DNA of 64,000 nt. It comes from Mumia sp. ZJ1417. Lineage in GTDB: Bacteria; Actinomycetota; Actinomycetes; Propionibacteriales; Nocardioidaceae. A program made the translations under genes and the position numbers. Positions 8,877 to 17,047 of this stretch are shown here, in pieces. The stretch's first letter is position 1; each line of letters starts with the position of its first letter. The notes under the pieces were generated by a model. It did no database searches, was not told the DNA's origin, and saw only the letters and a program-made list of their open reading frames with translations. The stretch spans positions 2,976,001-3,040,000 of the forward strand of contig NZ_CP059901.1 in NCBI RefSeq assembly GCF_014127285.1, given 5' to 3'.

Positions 8877-9166
8877 CAGCCAGATGACGCCGCGAGACAC
8901 ATCCTCCGACGCGACGGCGCTCCGGGCGCGTATCATCGACTCCGCAGCCATATCCGGAAGCCCGCACGAGGACATCGGCGCTCGCCATCTCCCCGATGCG
9001 GCCGGTGTCCGTCGCCAGGAGCACTCGCTCGGCGATCGCTCACTCGCCGCGGCGCGCAGGCATCGGAGACGGAACGACCGTCTCCTCCGTGTCTCGCCCA
9101 GGCCGTCCGGCTGGCTGTCGGGGTGCGCCAGCACCCCGGCAGGCGTACCGAATCCGAGGAGGATCG
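8877..9166. other. Intergenic region with one small hairpin
   Basis: 290 bp between the GH2 fusion and the helicase; no credible gene is seen. GGAGACGG-AACGA-CCGTCTCC (9065-9085) is a perfect 8-bp stem with a 5-nt loop and could terminate the upstream operon. No T-run follows. GAGGAGGA at 9156-9163 is the ribosome site of the next gene. Confidence 0.35.
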
Positions 9167-11299
9167 TTGGCCCGACCGGCCCAGCGTCGACCGGACCCCC
9201 GCCGCAAGGGGGGTTCTCGCCGACCACAGCGTGAGCGCACCAACGACGGCGACAACGTCGGCCTCCTCCCCCTGCTTGCGCAGGCCGTGCGAGAGGTCGA
9301 GCGTGCGGTCCAGCGCGGGACGGCCTCGGAGTCCACGCGGACCGCGTTCCAGGTGATCGCGTTGCTCGTGCGCGAGGAGCGCGCGAGGGTCAAGCAGGAC
9401 GAGATGCCCGAGGCCCGCCGCGCGGAGCAGCTCAAGCGCCTCGACGGGATCGCCACGATCCTCGCGACCACGGCGGCACGCGATCCTTCTCTGTTCACGC
9501 TGCTCGCGGACGACGCCGTCATCTCCCCCGCCGCGATCAGGCTCCGCCGCGAGATGCTGGTCGCCGCCGGCCTCGAGGTCGAGGAAGAGCCGGAGCCTGA
9601 GCCTGAGGCGAGCGCGCCGACGACGACCGAGCGCCAGGTCCGGCCCCAGTCGGTCGTGTCGCGACAGCTCGCCAACCCGTTCCTCACCCCGGACTTCTCC
9701 ACAGCGTCGACCCCCAGCCGACCTCGTACGGGGCGTCTGGCCAACTGGGAGCTGATCGAGCCCCTGCTCCGCTCGTTCGAGCGCGGGGGGCCGGCGTCGA
9801 GCATGAAGCTGCCGGTCCCGACCTCGCTGAGCACCCGTGAGGGTCGCGAGCTCATGCCCCACCAGGCAGAGCTCGTCGCGGCCGCGACCGACGGGCACAG
9901 GACGTTCCTGCTCGCCGACGAGCCCGGCCTCGGCAAGACCGCCCAGGCTCTGCTCGCGGCCCAGGCCGCCGACGCGTTCCCGCTCCTCGTGGTCGCCCCC
10001 AACGTCGTCAAGATCAACTGGGCACGCGAGGCGGGCCTGTGGACGCCGCGTCGCAGCGCGACCGTCATCCACGGCGACGGCAACACGATCGACGGGTTCG
10101 CCGACATCGTCGTCGTCAACTACGAGGTCCTCGACCGCCACATCGGCTGGCTCGGCGAGCACGGCTTCCGCGGCATGGTGGTCGACGAGGCCCACTTCAT
10201 CAAGAACCGCAAGTCCCAGCGCTCGCAGCATGCGCTCGAGCTGTCGGAGCGCATCCGCGCCCGGACGATGCGCCCGCTGCTGATGGCGCTCACCGGCACG
10301 CCGCTCATCAACGACATCGAGGACTTCCGCGCGATCTGGCAGTTCCTCGGCTGGATCGACGACCGCAAGCCCCTCCCCGAGCTCATGTCGGCGCTCGAGG
10401 AGACCGGGCTCTCCCCCGGCGAGCCCGGCTTCTATGCCGCGGCGCGCCGATGCGTCGTCGACATGGGCATCGTGCGACGCCGCAAGCTCGACGTCGCCGC
10501 CGACATCCCCGCACGCCGGATCGCGGACATCCCGGTGGAGCTCGACGACGAGACCGGCCGTTCGATCCGCGAGGCCGAGCGCGTGCTCGCCCGCCGCATG
10601 GTCGCCCGGTACGACAACGCCCTCGATCACCGGTCGTCCGGCAAGGTCGTCGACGGCATCGACCACGAGCTCGTGCGCCTCGTCGCCAAGTGGGAGCGCG
10701 AGGAGGACACGAACGAGACGGGCAACGTCTTCGGGATGATGCGGCGGATCGGCCTGGCGAAGGCCGGGCTCGCCGCCGACTACACCGCGCAGCTCGCCCG
10801 CAGCGTCGGCAAGGTCGTCTTCTTCGCGAAGCACCTCGACGTCATGGACGTGGCCGAGGAGACGCTCGCCAAGCGCGGGCTGCGCTACGCGACGATCCGC
10901 GGCGACCAGACCTCGACGCAGCGCCAGCGCGACATCGACGCCTTCGTCAACGACCCCGAGGTCGCGGTCATCGTGTGCTCGCTGACCGCTGCCGGAGTGG
11001 GCGTCAACTTGCAGGTCGCGTCCAACGTCGTGCTCGCCGAGCTCTCGTGGACCGATGCGGAGCAGACCCAGGCGATCGACCGGGTGCACCGCATCGGTCA
11101 GGCCGAGCCGGTCACCGCGTGGCGCATCATCGGCGCGCAGACCATCGACGCGAAGGTCGCCGAGCTCATCGACTCCAAGGCTGCCCTGGCCGCGACGGCA
11201 CTCGACGGCGAGGTCGTCGACGAGAAGGCCTCGACCGACGTCCAGCTGGAGGCCCTGGTCGGTCTGCTCACGGACGCGCTGGTCGAGCGCGGCGACTGA
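9167..11299 (+). CDS. SNF2-family DEAH-box helicase/translocase
   Basis: A 710-residue ATP-driven DNA translocase of the Snf2/Rad54 group. The start is TTG 9167, with GAGGAGGA at ideal distance; earlier in-frame codons are low-complexity and lack a ribosome site. The N-terminal 230 residues are charged and probably partly disordered (an EEEPEPEPEAS tract). Motif I LADEPGLGKT is near 249-258, motif II VVDEAHFIKN near 339-348, motif III LTGTPL, then the second RecA lobe with motif VI DRVHRIGQ at 638-645. No reader domain, nuclease or methylase partner is adjacent, so it stands alone rather than in an obvious defence cassette. Chromatin-like remodelling or repair is the family role; the target here is unknown. 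Confidence 0.9.
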   Translation: MARPAQRRPDPRRKGGSRRPQRERTNDGDNVGLLPLLAQAVREVERAVQRGTASESTRTAFQVIALLVREERARVKQDEMPEARRAEQLKRLDGIATILATTAARDPSLFTLLADDAVISPAAIRLRREMLVAAGLEVEEEPEPEPEASAPTTTERQVRPQSVVSRQLANPFLTPDFSTASTPSRPRTGRLANWELIEPLLRSFERGGPASSMKLPVPTSLSTREGRELMPHQAELVAAATDGHRTFLLADEPGLGKTAQALLAAQAADAFPLLVVAPNVVKINWAREAGLWTPRRSATVIHGDGNTIDGFADIVVVNYEVLDRHIGWLGEHGFRGMVVDEAHFIKNRKSQRSQHALELSERIRARTMRPLLMALTGTPLINDIEDFRAIWQFLGWIDDRKPLPELMSALEETGLSPGEPGFYAAARRCVVDMGIVRRRKLDVAADIPARRIADIPVELDDETGRSIREAERVLARRMVARYDNALDHRSSGKVVDGIDHELVRLVAKWEREEDTNETGNVFGMMRRIGLAKAGLAADYTAQLARSVGKVVFFAKHLDVMDVAEETLAKRGLRYATIRGDQTSTQRQRDIDAFVNDPEVAVIVCSLTAAGVGVNLQVASNVVLAELSWTDAEQTQAIDRVHRIGQAEPVTAWRIIGAQTIDAKVAELIDSKAALAATALDGEVVDEKASTDVQLEALVGLLTDALVERGD

Positions 11300-11308
11300 C
11301 GGTGGAGC

Positions 11309-11342
11309 GCAGCCCGGTCGGCGTCATCGCGGGCCGGGCTGC
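11309..11342. terminator. Inverted repeat between convergent genes
   Basis: GCAGCCCGG and CCGGGCTGC form a perfect 9-bp stem with a 16-nt loop. It spans the gap between the helicase stop (11299) and the oppositely oriented DUF1254 gene and extends into the latter's last codons. A bidirectional terminator role is likely but not certain. Confidence 0.4.
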
Positions 11343-12769
11343 CTCTCCAGCTCGCCAGGGCGCCAGGTCTTCTCGAACCACGGCTCAAGAGGGCCGTACA
11401 GGCGCAGGATGGGGAACCAGCTCTTGCCGGGCACGGTCTGGATCCAGTTCGCCTCGCGACCCTCGGGCGCGGTCGGGCCGAACCAGACCGTGATCGACCC
11501 GTCCGTGTTCGCGGCGACGTCGCCGGTCAGGCTCATGACGCTCGGGTACGGGTCGTCGGTCTGCAGCAACGACCGGGTCTGCGTGTCGTACACGTCGATC
11601 GACCAGAAGTTCTTCGCCGGAGGGTCCGCCGGCAACGTGAGCGTGTAGGTGCTCCCGCCGTCGAGCACCTCCCCCTCGGCGTCGCGGGCGACGTACGCGT
11701 ACGCGGAGCCCGCGCCGACCTGCGCATGCGCCATCGCGGGCGTGATCACCGTCGCGAAGTAGTGGAACTGCGTCCGTGAGTCGAGGAGCCTCGCGCCGTC
11801 TCGGAGGAACTCGTAGCTGCCGCCGGTGAAGGCCGACAGCCAGGACGACCCCTCGTAGAGATATGCGTCGGGGTCGCGCGGCGCGTACACGAGAGCACGG
11901 CTGATCGCGGCTCCCGCCTTCGCCGCGTCGTCGAGGATGTCCCGCAGCCGTTCGTCAGGCGCGAAGGGCTTGCCGTGGACGATGCCGAGGGCGGCGAGCT
12001 GGCCGGCCCGCTCCGGGTCCAGCGCCGTCGTCGGCTCTTCCTGCACGAGCTCGTCGATCTCCTCGTAGAACGTGACGTCGTTGGCGTGGACGGTGTTGAA
12101 CGCGAGCCCGGCGATGTTCACGTAGTCCATCTCGGGCGGGTCGGCCGCGTCGGAGAGCGCGTAGACCTTCGTCTCCTTCAGGGCGGGCACGCCGCCGAGT
12201 GCGCGGAAGACCACCCAGTTGGTGTACGTCGATGTGCGGGAGACGAAGTAGCCCTCCGGGACGTCACCGTCGTAACCGGGCGGCAGGAACAGATAGCGTC
12301 CGCCCTCGCCGCGGTCCGGTCCGGCGATCCCCATGTCGGCGACGTAGCGGAACCAGAAGTCGTCGACGACGCACAGGGACTGCTTCGGCGGCTCGATCAC
12401 GATCGGCCCGCTCGCCCGCAGGTCGAGGAACATCGTGCCGTAGGTCGTCGCCGTGTTGGGCGTGAGGAAGTAGCTGCTGGAGCTGGCCCGCGGATCGGTG
12501 TACGCCAGCTGGTGCGGCGCGGTGATCCCGACGCTGCGCAGGCCGCTGCGCATCGCCACCAGCGACGCCCCAGGCATCGCGTTGAGGAAGACCTCGACCC
12601 CGCGCATGAAGTCGAGGCTGTCGTACAGCCGCCCGACGGAATCTCCGACCGGGACGCCGTCGAACAGCGTGAACTCCCCCAGCGGTGTCGTGATCGTCGG
12701 CGGTGTGCTGACCGCGTCCAGTGCCCGTGCCAGGTCCGCTGCGTGCGAGCTCCGCACCTCGTCCGTCAT
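11324..12769 (-). CDS. DUF1254/DUF1214 domain protein
   Basis: A 481-residue protein with the paired architecture DUF1254 (N-terminal, NAMPGASLVAMRSGL, TPNTATTYGTMFLDLR, VVDDFWFRYVADMG) and DUF1214 (C-terminal, NFWSIDVYDTQTRSLLQTDD, DGSITVWFGPTAPEG, NWIQTVPGKSWFPILRLYGP). The biochemical function of this family is not established. No signal peptide is visible here although many relatives are exported. GAGGGGGA precedes the ATG at 12769. The next gene on the same strand, 84 bp upstream, is a winged-helix regulator that might control it, but the gap argues against simple co-translation. Confidence 0.88.
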   Translation of the reverse strand: MTDEVRSSHAADLARALDAVSTPPTITTPLGEFTLFDGVPVGDSVGRLYDSLDFMRGVEVFLNAMPGASLVAMRSGLRSVGITAPHQLAYTDPRASSSSYFLTPNTATTYGTMFLDLRASGPIVIEPPKQSLCVVDDFWFRYVADMGIAGPDRGEGGRYLFLPPGYDGDVPEGYFVSRTSTYTNWVVFRALGGVPALKETKVYALSDAADPPEMDYVNIAGLAFNTVHANDVTFYEEIDELVQEEPTTALDPERAGQLAALGIVHGKPFAPDERLRDILDDAAKAGAAISRALVYAPRDPDAYLYEGSSWLSAFTGGSYEFLRDGARLLDSRTQFHYFATVITPAMAHAQVGAGSAYAYVARDAEGEVLDGGSTYTLTLPADPPAKNFWSIDVYDTQTRSLLQTDDPYPSVMSLTGDVAANTDGSITVWFGPTAPEGREANWIQTVPGKSWFPILRLYGPLEPWFEKTWRPGELERQPGPR

Positions 12770-12853
12770 GGGTGTCCCCCTCTCGTGCTGCCGGCGCAGC
12801 GTGTCCGAGACGCTAGCGGCTCCGCGCGTGCTGCGCCCGATTCTGTTCGCTGC

Positions 12854-13390
12854 TCACTCGTCGTCGGGTTCGGGAAGGAGGATCGTCGCGAGGCTGACCC
12901 GTCGCTTGCCGGTGCCGTCGTCGGTGAGGTACGGGGCGAGGAGGTCGCCGAGCCCGGCCTGGATCGCGGCGAGGTCGTCCGCCGTCACGTAGAGCGGCCC
13001 CCGCCCGAATCCGAGGTAGTCGCGAAGGCTCGCCTCGGGGTGGTCGACGATCCTGTCGAAGCTCGCACTCACGTCACCGAGGAAGGTGAGGAACGCCGTA
13101 CGCAGCTGCGCGGCGCTCATCTCCCGGAGCTCGGCCTGGTCGACGTGCGCCATCTGCTCGCCCAGCGCGAGCGTGCGCTCGACCGCTCCTCGCACCCTCC
13201 GCTCTCCCACGACCTCGAGGATCCCGGCCTCGACCAGCGTCGCGACGTGGCGATAAAGGGTCGCCTGCGTGACGTCGGGCAACGCCTCGCGGAGCTGCGC
13301 CGTCGTGAGGCGACGTCCACCAAGCTGCTGGACGATGCGCAGCCGTACCGGATGCATCACCACGTCGGCGACCGACGACCTCTGCGCCAT
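12854..13390 (-). CDS. ArsR-like winged-helix transcriptional regulator
   Basis: A 178-residue regulator. The N-terminal 75 residues are a winged helix (VMHPVRLRIVQQL, LTTAQLREALPDVTQATLYRHVATLVEAGIL) of the ArsR-like HTH_20 kind. The remainder is an all-alpha effector or dimerisation domain with no metal-binding cysteines. It is divergent from a small conserved protein across 77 bp containing an AT-rich palindrome, so autoregulation plus control of that gene is plausible. Its ligand cannot be read from the sequence. Confidence 0.82.
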   Translation of the reverse strand: MAQRSSVADVVMHPVRLRIVQQLGGRRLTTAQLREALPDVTQATLYRHVATLVEAGILEVVGERRVRGAVERTLALGEQMAHVDQAELREMSAAQLRTAFLTFLGDVSASFDRIVDHPEASLRDYLGFGRGPLYVTADDLAAIQAGLGDLLAPYLTDDGTGKRRVSLATILLPEPDDE

Positions 13391-13414
13391 GAATCGACTC
13401 CCGTCATTGTTCTC

Positions 13415-13422
13415 ATCATGAT
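13415..13422. promoter_or_regulatory. Small palindrome in divergent gap
   Basis: ATCATGAT is a perfect 8-bp palindrome in an unusually AT-rich run (13405-13428) between the winged-helix regulator and the small gene at 13468. It is the best candidate operator for that regulator. Assignment is by position only. Confidence 0.25.
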
Positions 13423-13467
13423 AATGTTCGCAACGTCAGGTTGATTCTAGGTTGACGGAGGACGTTC

Positions 13468-13836
13468 ATGACGCACATCAGCGCCGACGCCGCAGGCATC
13501 CATCTCGAGTTCCCCGGCTGGGAGCGGTGGATGGCAGGGCGGTCCGCCTTCACTGCCCCGCTGGACGCGATCGTCGACACCTCCGTCGAGCCTGGCTGGA
13601 CCTCAGAGATCCTTGGGATCCGTTCGGGTCTCGTCGTCTCCGGCTATCTGAAGGTCGGCACGTTCCGGCACCCATCCGGCGTACGCCGCCTCGTCTCAAT
13701 GCGGCGCGGACAGCCGCTGCTGCGCGTCGCGCTCGATCGCGGGACGACCGGCTTCGACGAGCTCCTGCTCAGCAGCCCCGACGCGGCGGCGATCGCGCAG
13801 GCGATCGACGCGACCGCGCACCACCACCGCTACTAG
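13468..13836 (+). CDS. Small conserved protein, possibly PH-like fold
   Basis: A 122-residue soluble protein with GGAGG 7 nt before ATG 13468. I do not recognise a named family. Alternating beta-rich segments (IHLEFPGWERWMAG, FTAPLDAIVDTSV, RRLVSMRRGQPLLRVAL) followed by a single C-terminal helix (SPDAAAIAQAIDATA) are what a bacterial pleckstrin-homology-like domain looks like. That is a structural guess. It is divergent from the winged-helix regulator and probably its target. The ankyrin protein begins 35 bp downstream in the same direction. Confidence 0.7.
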   Translation: MTHISADAAGIHLEFPGWERWMAGRSAFTAPLDAIVDTSVEPGWTSEILGIRSGLVVSGYLKVGTFRHPSGVRRLVSMRRGQPLLRVALDRGTTGFDELLLSSPDAAAIAQAIDATAHHHRY

Positions 13837-13871
13837 GGTGGGGCGCCAGTTCGAGGCGACCAGGAGGGGCG

Positions 13872-14171
13872 ATGTCCGGCGGCGACTGGAAGGACATGTT
13901 CGGCGCGGCGTGCAAGGGCGACGTCGAGCTGGTCTGCTATCACCTCGACCAAGGCGTGGACGTCGACTACGCCCACCCGGAGTTCCCGTCGACGGCGCTC
14001 GTCGCGAGCATCCTGGCCGGGCAGGAGGAGAGCGCAACCGTCCTGCTCGACCACGGTGCCGACCCGCTCCTCGAGTCCGAGCTCGACGAGCAGACCCCCG
14101 TACAGGCTGCGCGTCACATGCGCATGGCCGCGCTCGAGGCACGGCTCCGCGACCTCGGCGCCCGAGCCTGA
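13872..14171 (+). CDS. Short ankyrin-repeat protein
   Basis: A 99-residue protein starting at ATG 13872 behind AGGAGGGG. It contains roughly two and a half ankyrin repeats: FGAACKGDVELVCYHLDQGVDVDY, then SILAGQEESATVLLDHGADPLLE, then TPVQAARHMRMAALEARL (each broken by the usual turn). Such proteins mediate protein-protein contact and have no catalytic function of their own. No signal peptide. It ends 3 bp before the convergent erm gene. Confidence 0.82.
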   Translation: MSGGDWKDMFGAACKGDVELVCYHLDQGVDVDYAHPEFPSTALVASILAGQEESATVLLDHGADPLLESELDEQTPVQAARHMRMAALEARLRDLGARA

Positions 14172-14174
14172 GCA

Positions 14175-14972
14175 CTACCACTGCCCGACCCGCCTCCACA
14201 GTGAGGCCCACTGGTCGGGCGTGAGCTCCCTCGGCAGCGCTCCGCGCGCGACCTCCGCGTCCCGCAGCGCGTGCCGGACCTCACCCGAACGTGCCCCGCC
14301 CGCCCGTACGAGGATCTGCTCCAGACCGGAGCCACGGCCGGTGAAGACCGCCTTGACGAAGCGCTCGTACGGGGCGCGCTCGGTTTCCGGGACGAGCGGC
14401 CGTTCTCGGCGGTCGACGGCGAGGATCCCACCGTCCACGCTCGGCATCGGCGTGAAGTGGCGAGCCGGGACGCGCTGGTGCAGCCCGAACGCGAACCACG
14501 GCGCGCTCTGCGCCGTCATCATCGTGCTCCCACCGACGCCGGCCCGCTTCCGCGCGACCTCCCACTGGGTCAGCAGGACGGCGTGCCGCCAGCCGGGCGA
14601 GCGGAGCAAGCGCCGCAGGATCGGCGTGGTGAGGTGGAACGGGACGTTGCCGACGACCACGGGACGATCGAGCCTGACGTCGAGCGCGTCGGCGTGACGG
14701 ACCGTGACCGACGGAAGCCGCGACCGGAGCCGATCGACGCGGCGTCGGTCGAGGTCGACCGCGGCGAGGTCACGACCGAGGCGCGCGAGCGGGTACGTGA
14801 GAGCACCGTCGCCGCAGCCGATCTCGAGGATCGGCCCGTCGGTGGCACGGACGAGCGCGACGATCCGCTCGATCGTCGGACGGTGGTGGAGGAAGTTCTG
14901 GCCGAGCTCGTGCCGGCCGCCAAGAGGGGTGCGTGATCGCAAGGGAGCGCTCCAACCGGAGGAGAGGAGCAC
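14175..14972 (-). CDS. erm: 23S rRNA adenine-N6 methyltransferase, Erm family
   Basis: Erm enzymes methylate A2058 of 23S rRNA using S-adenosylmethionine and give macrolide-lincosamide-streptogramin B resistance. HELGQNFLHH (near 21-30), the SAM loop EIGCGDGALT (50-59), AVDLD after the second strand and catalytic NVPFHLTTP (109-117) are all present; N-V-P-F is the Erm/KsgA motif IV. The length fits. The housekeeping KsgA has NIPY and other context, so Erm is favoured. The start is uncertain: GTG 14972 gives 265 residues without a clear ribosome site, while a TTG ten codons later has GGAG upstream. Upstream lies a leader ORF with hairpins, suggesting drug-inducible expression. Confidence 0.85.
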   Translation of the reverse strand: MLLSSGWSAPLRSRTPLGGRHELGQNFLHHRPTIERIVALVRATDGPILEIGCGDGALTYPLARLGRDLAAVDLDRRRVDRLRSRLPSVTVRHADALDVRLDRPVVVGNVPFHLTTPILRRLLRSPGWRHAVLLTQWEVARKRAGVGGSTMMTAQSAPWFAFGLHQRVPARHFTPMPSVDGGILAVDRRERPLVPETERAPYERFVKAVFTGRGSGLEQILVRAGGARSGEVRHALRDAEVARGALPRELTPDQWASLWRRVGQW

Positions 14973-15000
14973 CCGGACGCGGGGGTCGTTCGACGCGCTG

Positions 15001-15057
15001 CCGGGTGCGGGGGCATCCGGAAGACGGCGCGGAAGGTGAGAAGAAGGTCGCGCCGTC
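15001..15057 (-). promoter_or_regulatory. Hairpins of a probable erm attenuator
   Basis: On the transcript, GACGGCGCG (15049-15057) and CGCGCCGTC (15023-15031) form a perfect 9-bp stem with a 17-nt pyrimidine-rich loop. The stem begins inside the stop codon of the leader ORF. A second hairpin with one mismatch follows at 15001-15020, and the palindrome GGAGCGCTCC lies at 14945-14954, next to the erm start. This order (leader, stem at its stop, more stems, erm) is the layout of translational or transcriptional attenuation. Confidence 0.5.
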
Positions 15058-15118
15058 AGGCTCGGCGGGGGCGCACCACGAGGGTCGCCACGCGAGCCAG
15101 CGCGGGAGTCGTACTCAT
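15056..15118 (-). CDS. Candidate erm leader peptide (20 residues)
   Basis: An ATG at 15118 opens a 20-codon frame beginning MSTTPALARV and ending VRPRRA, with GGTGA a few bases upstream. It stops 83 bp before the longest erm reading frame and its stop codon lies in the base of the first hairpin. Inducible erm genes are usually preceded by short leader peptides at which a drug-bound ribosome stalls. The C-terminal RPRRA is arginine/proline-rich. No homologous leader is recalled, so this is inferred from position and structure. Confidence 0.45.
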   Translation of the reverse strand: MSTTPALARVATLVVRPRRA

Positions 15119-15165
15119 GGATGTCACCGTACGCAGCGCCGCGACGGCCGTCATCCGGTTTTCGG

Positions 15166-15816
15166 TCAGCGCCGAAGGCCGGACTCGATCGCGAAGACGA
15201 CGAGCTGCGCCCGGTCTCGCGCGTGGAGCTTGACCATCGCGCGGCTCACGTGCGTACGGACCGTGTCGGGACTGACCACGAGCGCGTCGGCGATCTCCTG
15301 GTTGGAACGGCCCGTCGCGACCCAGCCGAGGATCTCGCGCTCCCTCTCTGTGAGGTCGTCCAGCCGCGGGTGCGGGCGCGCCGCGGCGGACGACCCGCTG
15401 AACCGCTCGATCACGGTACGCGTCACCGACGGGGCGAGCAGCGAGCCGCCGGCCGCCACGACGCGGATGCCGTCGAGCAGCGCCGTCGGCTCGGCGTCCT
15501 TGAGCAGGAAGCCGCTTGCTCCGTGGCGCAGCGCCTCGAAGACGTACTCGTCGAGCTCGAACGTCGTCAGCATCACGATGCGGACACCGTCGAGCGTGGC
15601 GTCACGGTTCACGTCGGTGAGCAGCGCGAGGCCGTCGAGGACCGGCATCCGGATGTCGCACAGCACGACGTCGGGCGTCGTCCGGCGGATCAGCGCGAGC
15701 CCCTCGCGCCCGTCGGCAGCCGCACCCACGAGCTCGAGGTCGTCCTCGGTCTCGATGAGGGTCGCCAACCCCATCCGGACGAGCGGCTGGTCGTCGACCA
15801 GCGCCACCCTGATCAC
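15166..15816 (-). CDS. NarL/LuxR-type response regulator
   Basis: A 216-residue regulator: receiver domain (VALVDDQPLVRMGL, phospho-acceptor in VVLCDIRMP, LLKDAEP with the conserved lysine) followed by a LuxR helix-turn-helix (LTEREREILGWVATGRSNQEIADALVVSPDTVRTHVSRAM in outline). The start overlaps the kinase stop by 4 nt, so the pair is translationally coupled. The divergent ABC-2 exporter at 17048 is the obvious candidate target. The gene lies just upstream of the erm leader in the same direction, but 48 bp of separate upstream sequence suggests erm has its own promoter. Confidence 0.93.
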   Translation of the reverse strand: MIRVALVDDQPLVRMGLATLIETEDDLELVGAAADGREGLALIRRTTPDVVLCDIRMPVLDGLALLTDVNRDATLDGVRIVMLTTFELDEYVFEALRHGASGFLLKDAEPTALLDGIRVVAAGGSLLAPSVTRTVIERFSGSSAAARPHPRLDDLTEREREILGWVATGRSNQEIADALVVSPDTVRTHVSRAMVKLHARDRAQLVVFAIESGLRR

Positions 15817-16916
15817 CGCTGCTCCGGGAGCGTCGCACGGACACGGAAGCCCGTGCCTTCCGCCGGCCCGACGTCGAGCACGCCGCCGACCTCACCGAGC
15901 CGTGCCCGCATGCCCGAGATGCCCATGCCCTCATCCTGGCCGGAGGTCGGGCCACCACGCCCGTCGTCGCTCACGGTGACCACCAGCTCTCCGCCGGTCC
16001 GGACGAGCGAGAGCACGGCCCGCGTGGCATTCGCATGCCGCAGGACGTTCGTCAGCGCTTCTTGCGCGATCGCGTACACGACCTCGCCGAGACGATCGTC
16101 GACATCGCCCACGTCACCGGTCCGGACGACCTCCAGCCCACCCGCGCGCACCCGGTCGAGCAGCGCGTCGAGGTCGCCGATCCCCCGTACGGGTCGGCGC
16201 GCGGCCTCCGCGCCCGACATCCGCCCAAGCTCGGCGCGCAACGCGTCCAGCGACTCGCGGCTCGTCGCCCGGATCGCCTCGATGCTCTCGCGAGCCTTGG
16301 CCGGGTCGCGGTCGAGCACGTGCAGCGCGACACCGGCCTGCATCGCGATCACCGCGAGGCCATGGCCGACGCCGTCGTGCAGGTCTTGCGCCATCCGCAG
16401 CTGCTCCTCGGTCGCCGCACGCGCGCTGCGGTCGGCGCGCGACGCCTCGAGCTGGCTCACGGCGGTGGCGACGGCACCCGCCGCGGCGACCACGGCCAGC
16501 AGCCCGATCGCTTGCCAGACCTCCTGAGGACGGTCGGCGCCGGTGACGAGCATCCGGGCGAGCAGGGAGCTCGCGGCGACGAGGGCGGCGCCGGCGGCCC
16601 ACGGCACCCACCTCCACGACGTCGCCCGCAGCGCGACCACGAACGTCACGGTCGGAAGAGCCAAGAAGATAGGCCCGTCCGCGAAACCCGCGCCGAAGTA
16701 GACGGCCGTGCAGACGCCGCTGGCCACGACGGCGACCTCAGGTCGCCACGGAAGCACAGTAGGAAGGACGGCGAGCACCGCGATGATCACGGCGCCCAGC
16801 ACCTCGCCGTGACCAGGGTCCACGTCGCGGTTGGCCGCGAACGTGCCGAGCAGCACGACGACCACCATCGCCCACCAACCGTGGGCGTTCGCTAGGACGC
16901 TGCGCCGGTCGCTCAC
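15813..16916 (-). CDS. Membrane sensor histidine kinase, HisKA_3 type
   Basis: A 367-residue kinase. The first 150 residues hold about five membrane spans with little extracellular loop, as in intramembrane-sensing DesK/LiaS-like kinases. The dimerisation helix carries AQDLHDGVGHGLAV with the phosphorylated histidine, and the ATPase domain shows EALTNVLRHA (N box) and SDDGRGG and GISGMRARL (G boxes). It is upstream of and overlaps its regulator. 131 bp with repeated CGTACG tracts separates it from the divergent ABC operon. Ligand unknown; the neighbourhood (erm, ABC-2) suggests an antibiotic or envelope signal. Confidence 0.92.
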   Translation of the reverse strand: MSDRRSVLANAHGWWAMVVVVLLGTFAANRDVDPGHGEVLGAVIIAVLAVLPTVLPWRPEVAVVASGVCTAVYFGAGFADGPIFLALPTVTFVVALRATSWRWVPWAAGAALVAASSLLARMLVTGADRPQEVWQAIGLLAVVAAAGAVATAVSQLEASRADRSARAATEEQLRMAQDLHDGVGHGLAVIAMQAGVALHVLDRDPAKARESIEAIRATSRESLDALRAELGRMSGAEAARRPVRGIGDLDALLDRVRAGGLEVVRTGDVGDVDDRLGEVVYAIAQEALTNVLRHANATRAVLSLVRTGGELVVTVSDDGRGGPTSGQDEGMGISGMRARLGEVGGVLDVGPAEGTGFRVRATLPEQR

Positions 16917-17047
16917 GGGCCGAGGATAGACCGCGGCGAGCCCTACGGCGTACGGCCACGCGAGGCTTCGGCGTACGCAGATCCGCGTACGGAGGAGCCG
17001 CGTCAGGGCGGACGCTTTCCGCGCCCCAGGCGACGACCGTAGGGGGC

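Noticed and set aside
9167-11299. SNF2 helicase as part of a DISARM-like defence system
   Set aside because: No DUF1998, phospholipase-D or methyltransferase gene is adjacent; flanking genes are a glycosidase and a DUF1254 protein.
11975-13444. Plus-strand open frame of 489 codons
   Set aside because: Antisense to the DUF1254 and winged-helix genes, both of which have family motifs and ribosome sites.
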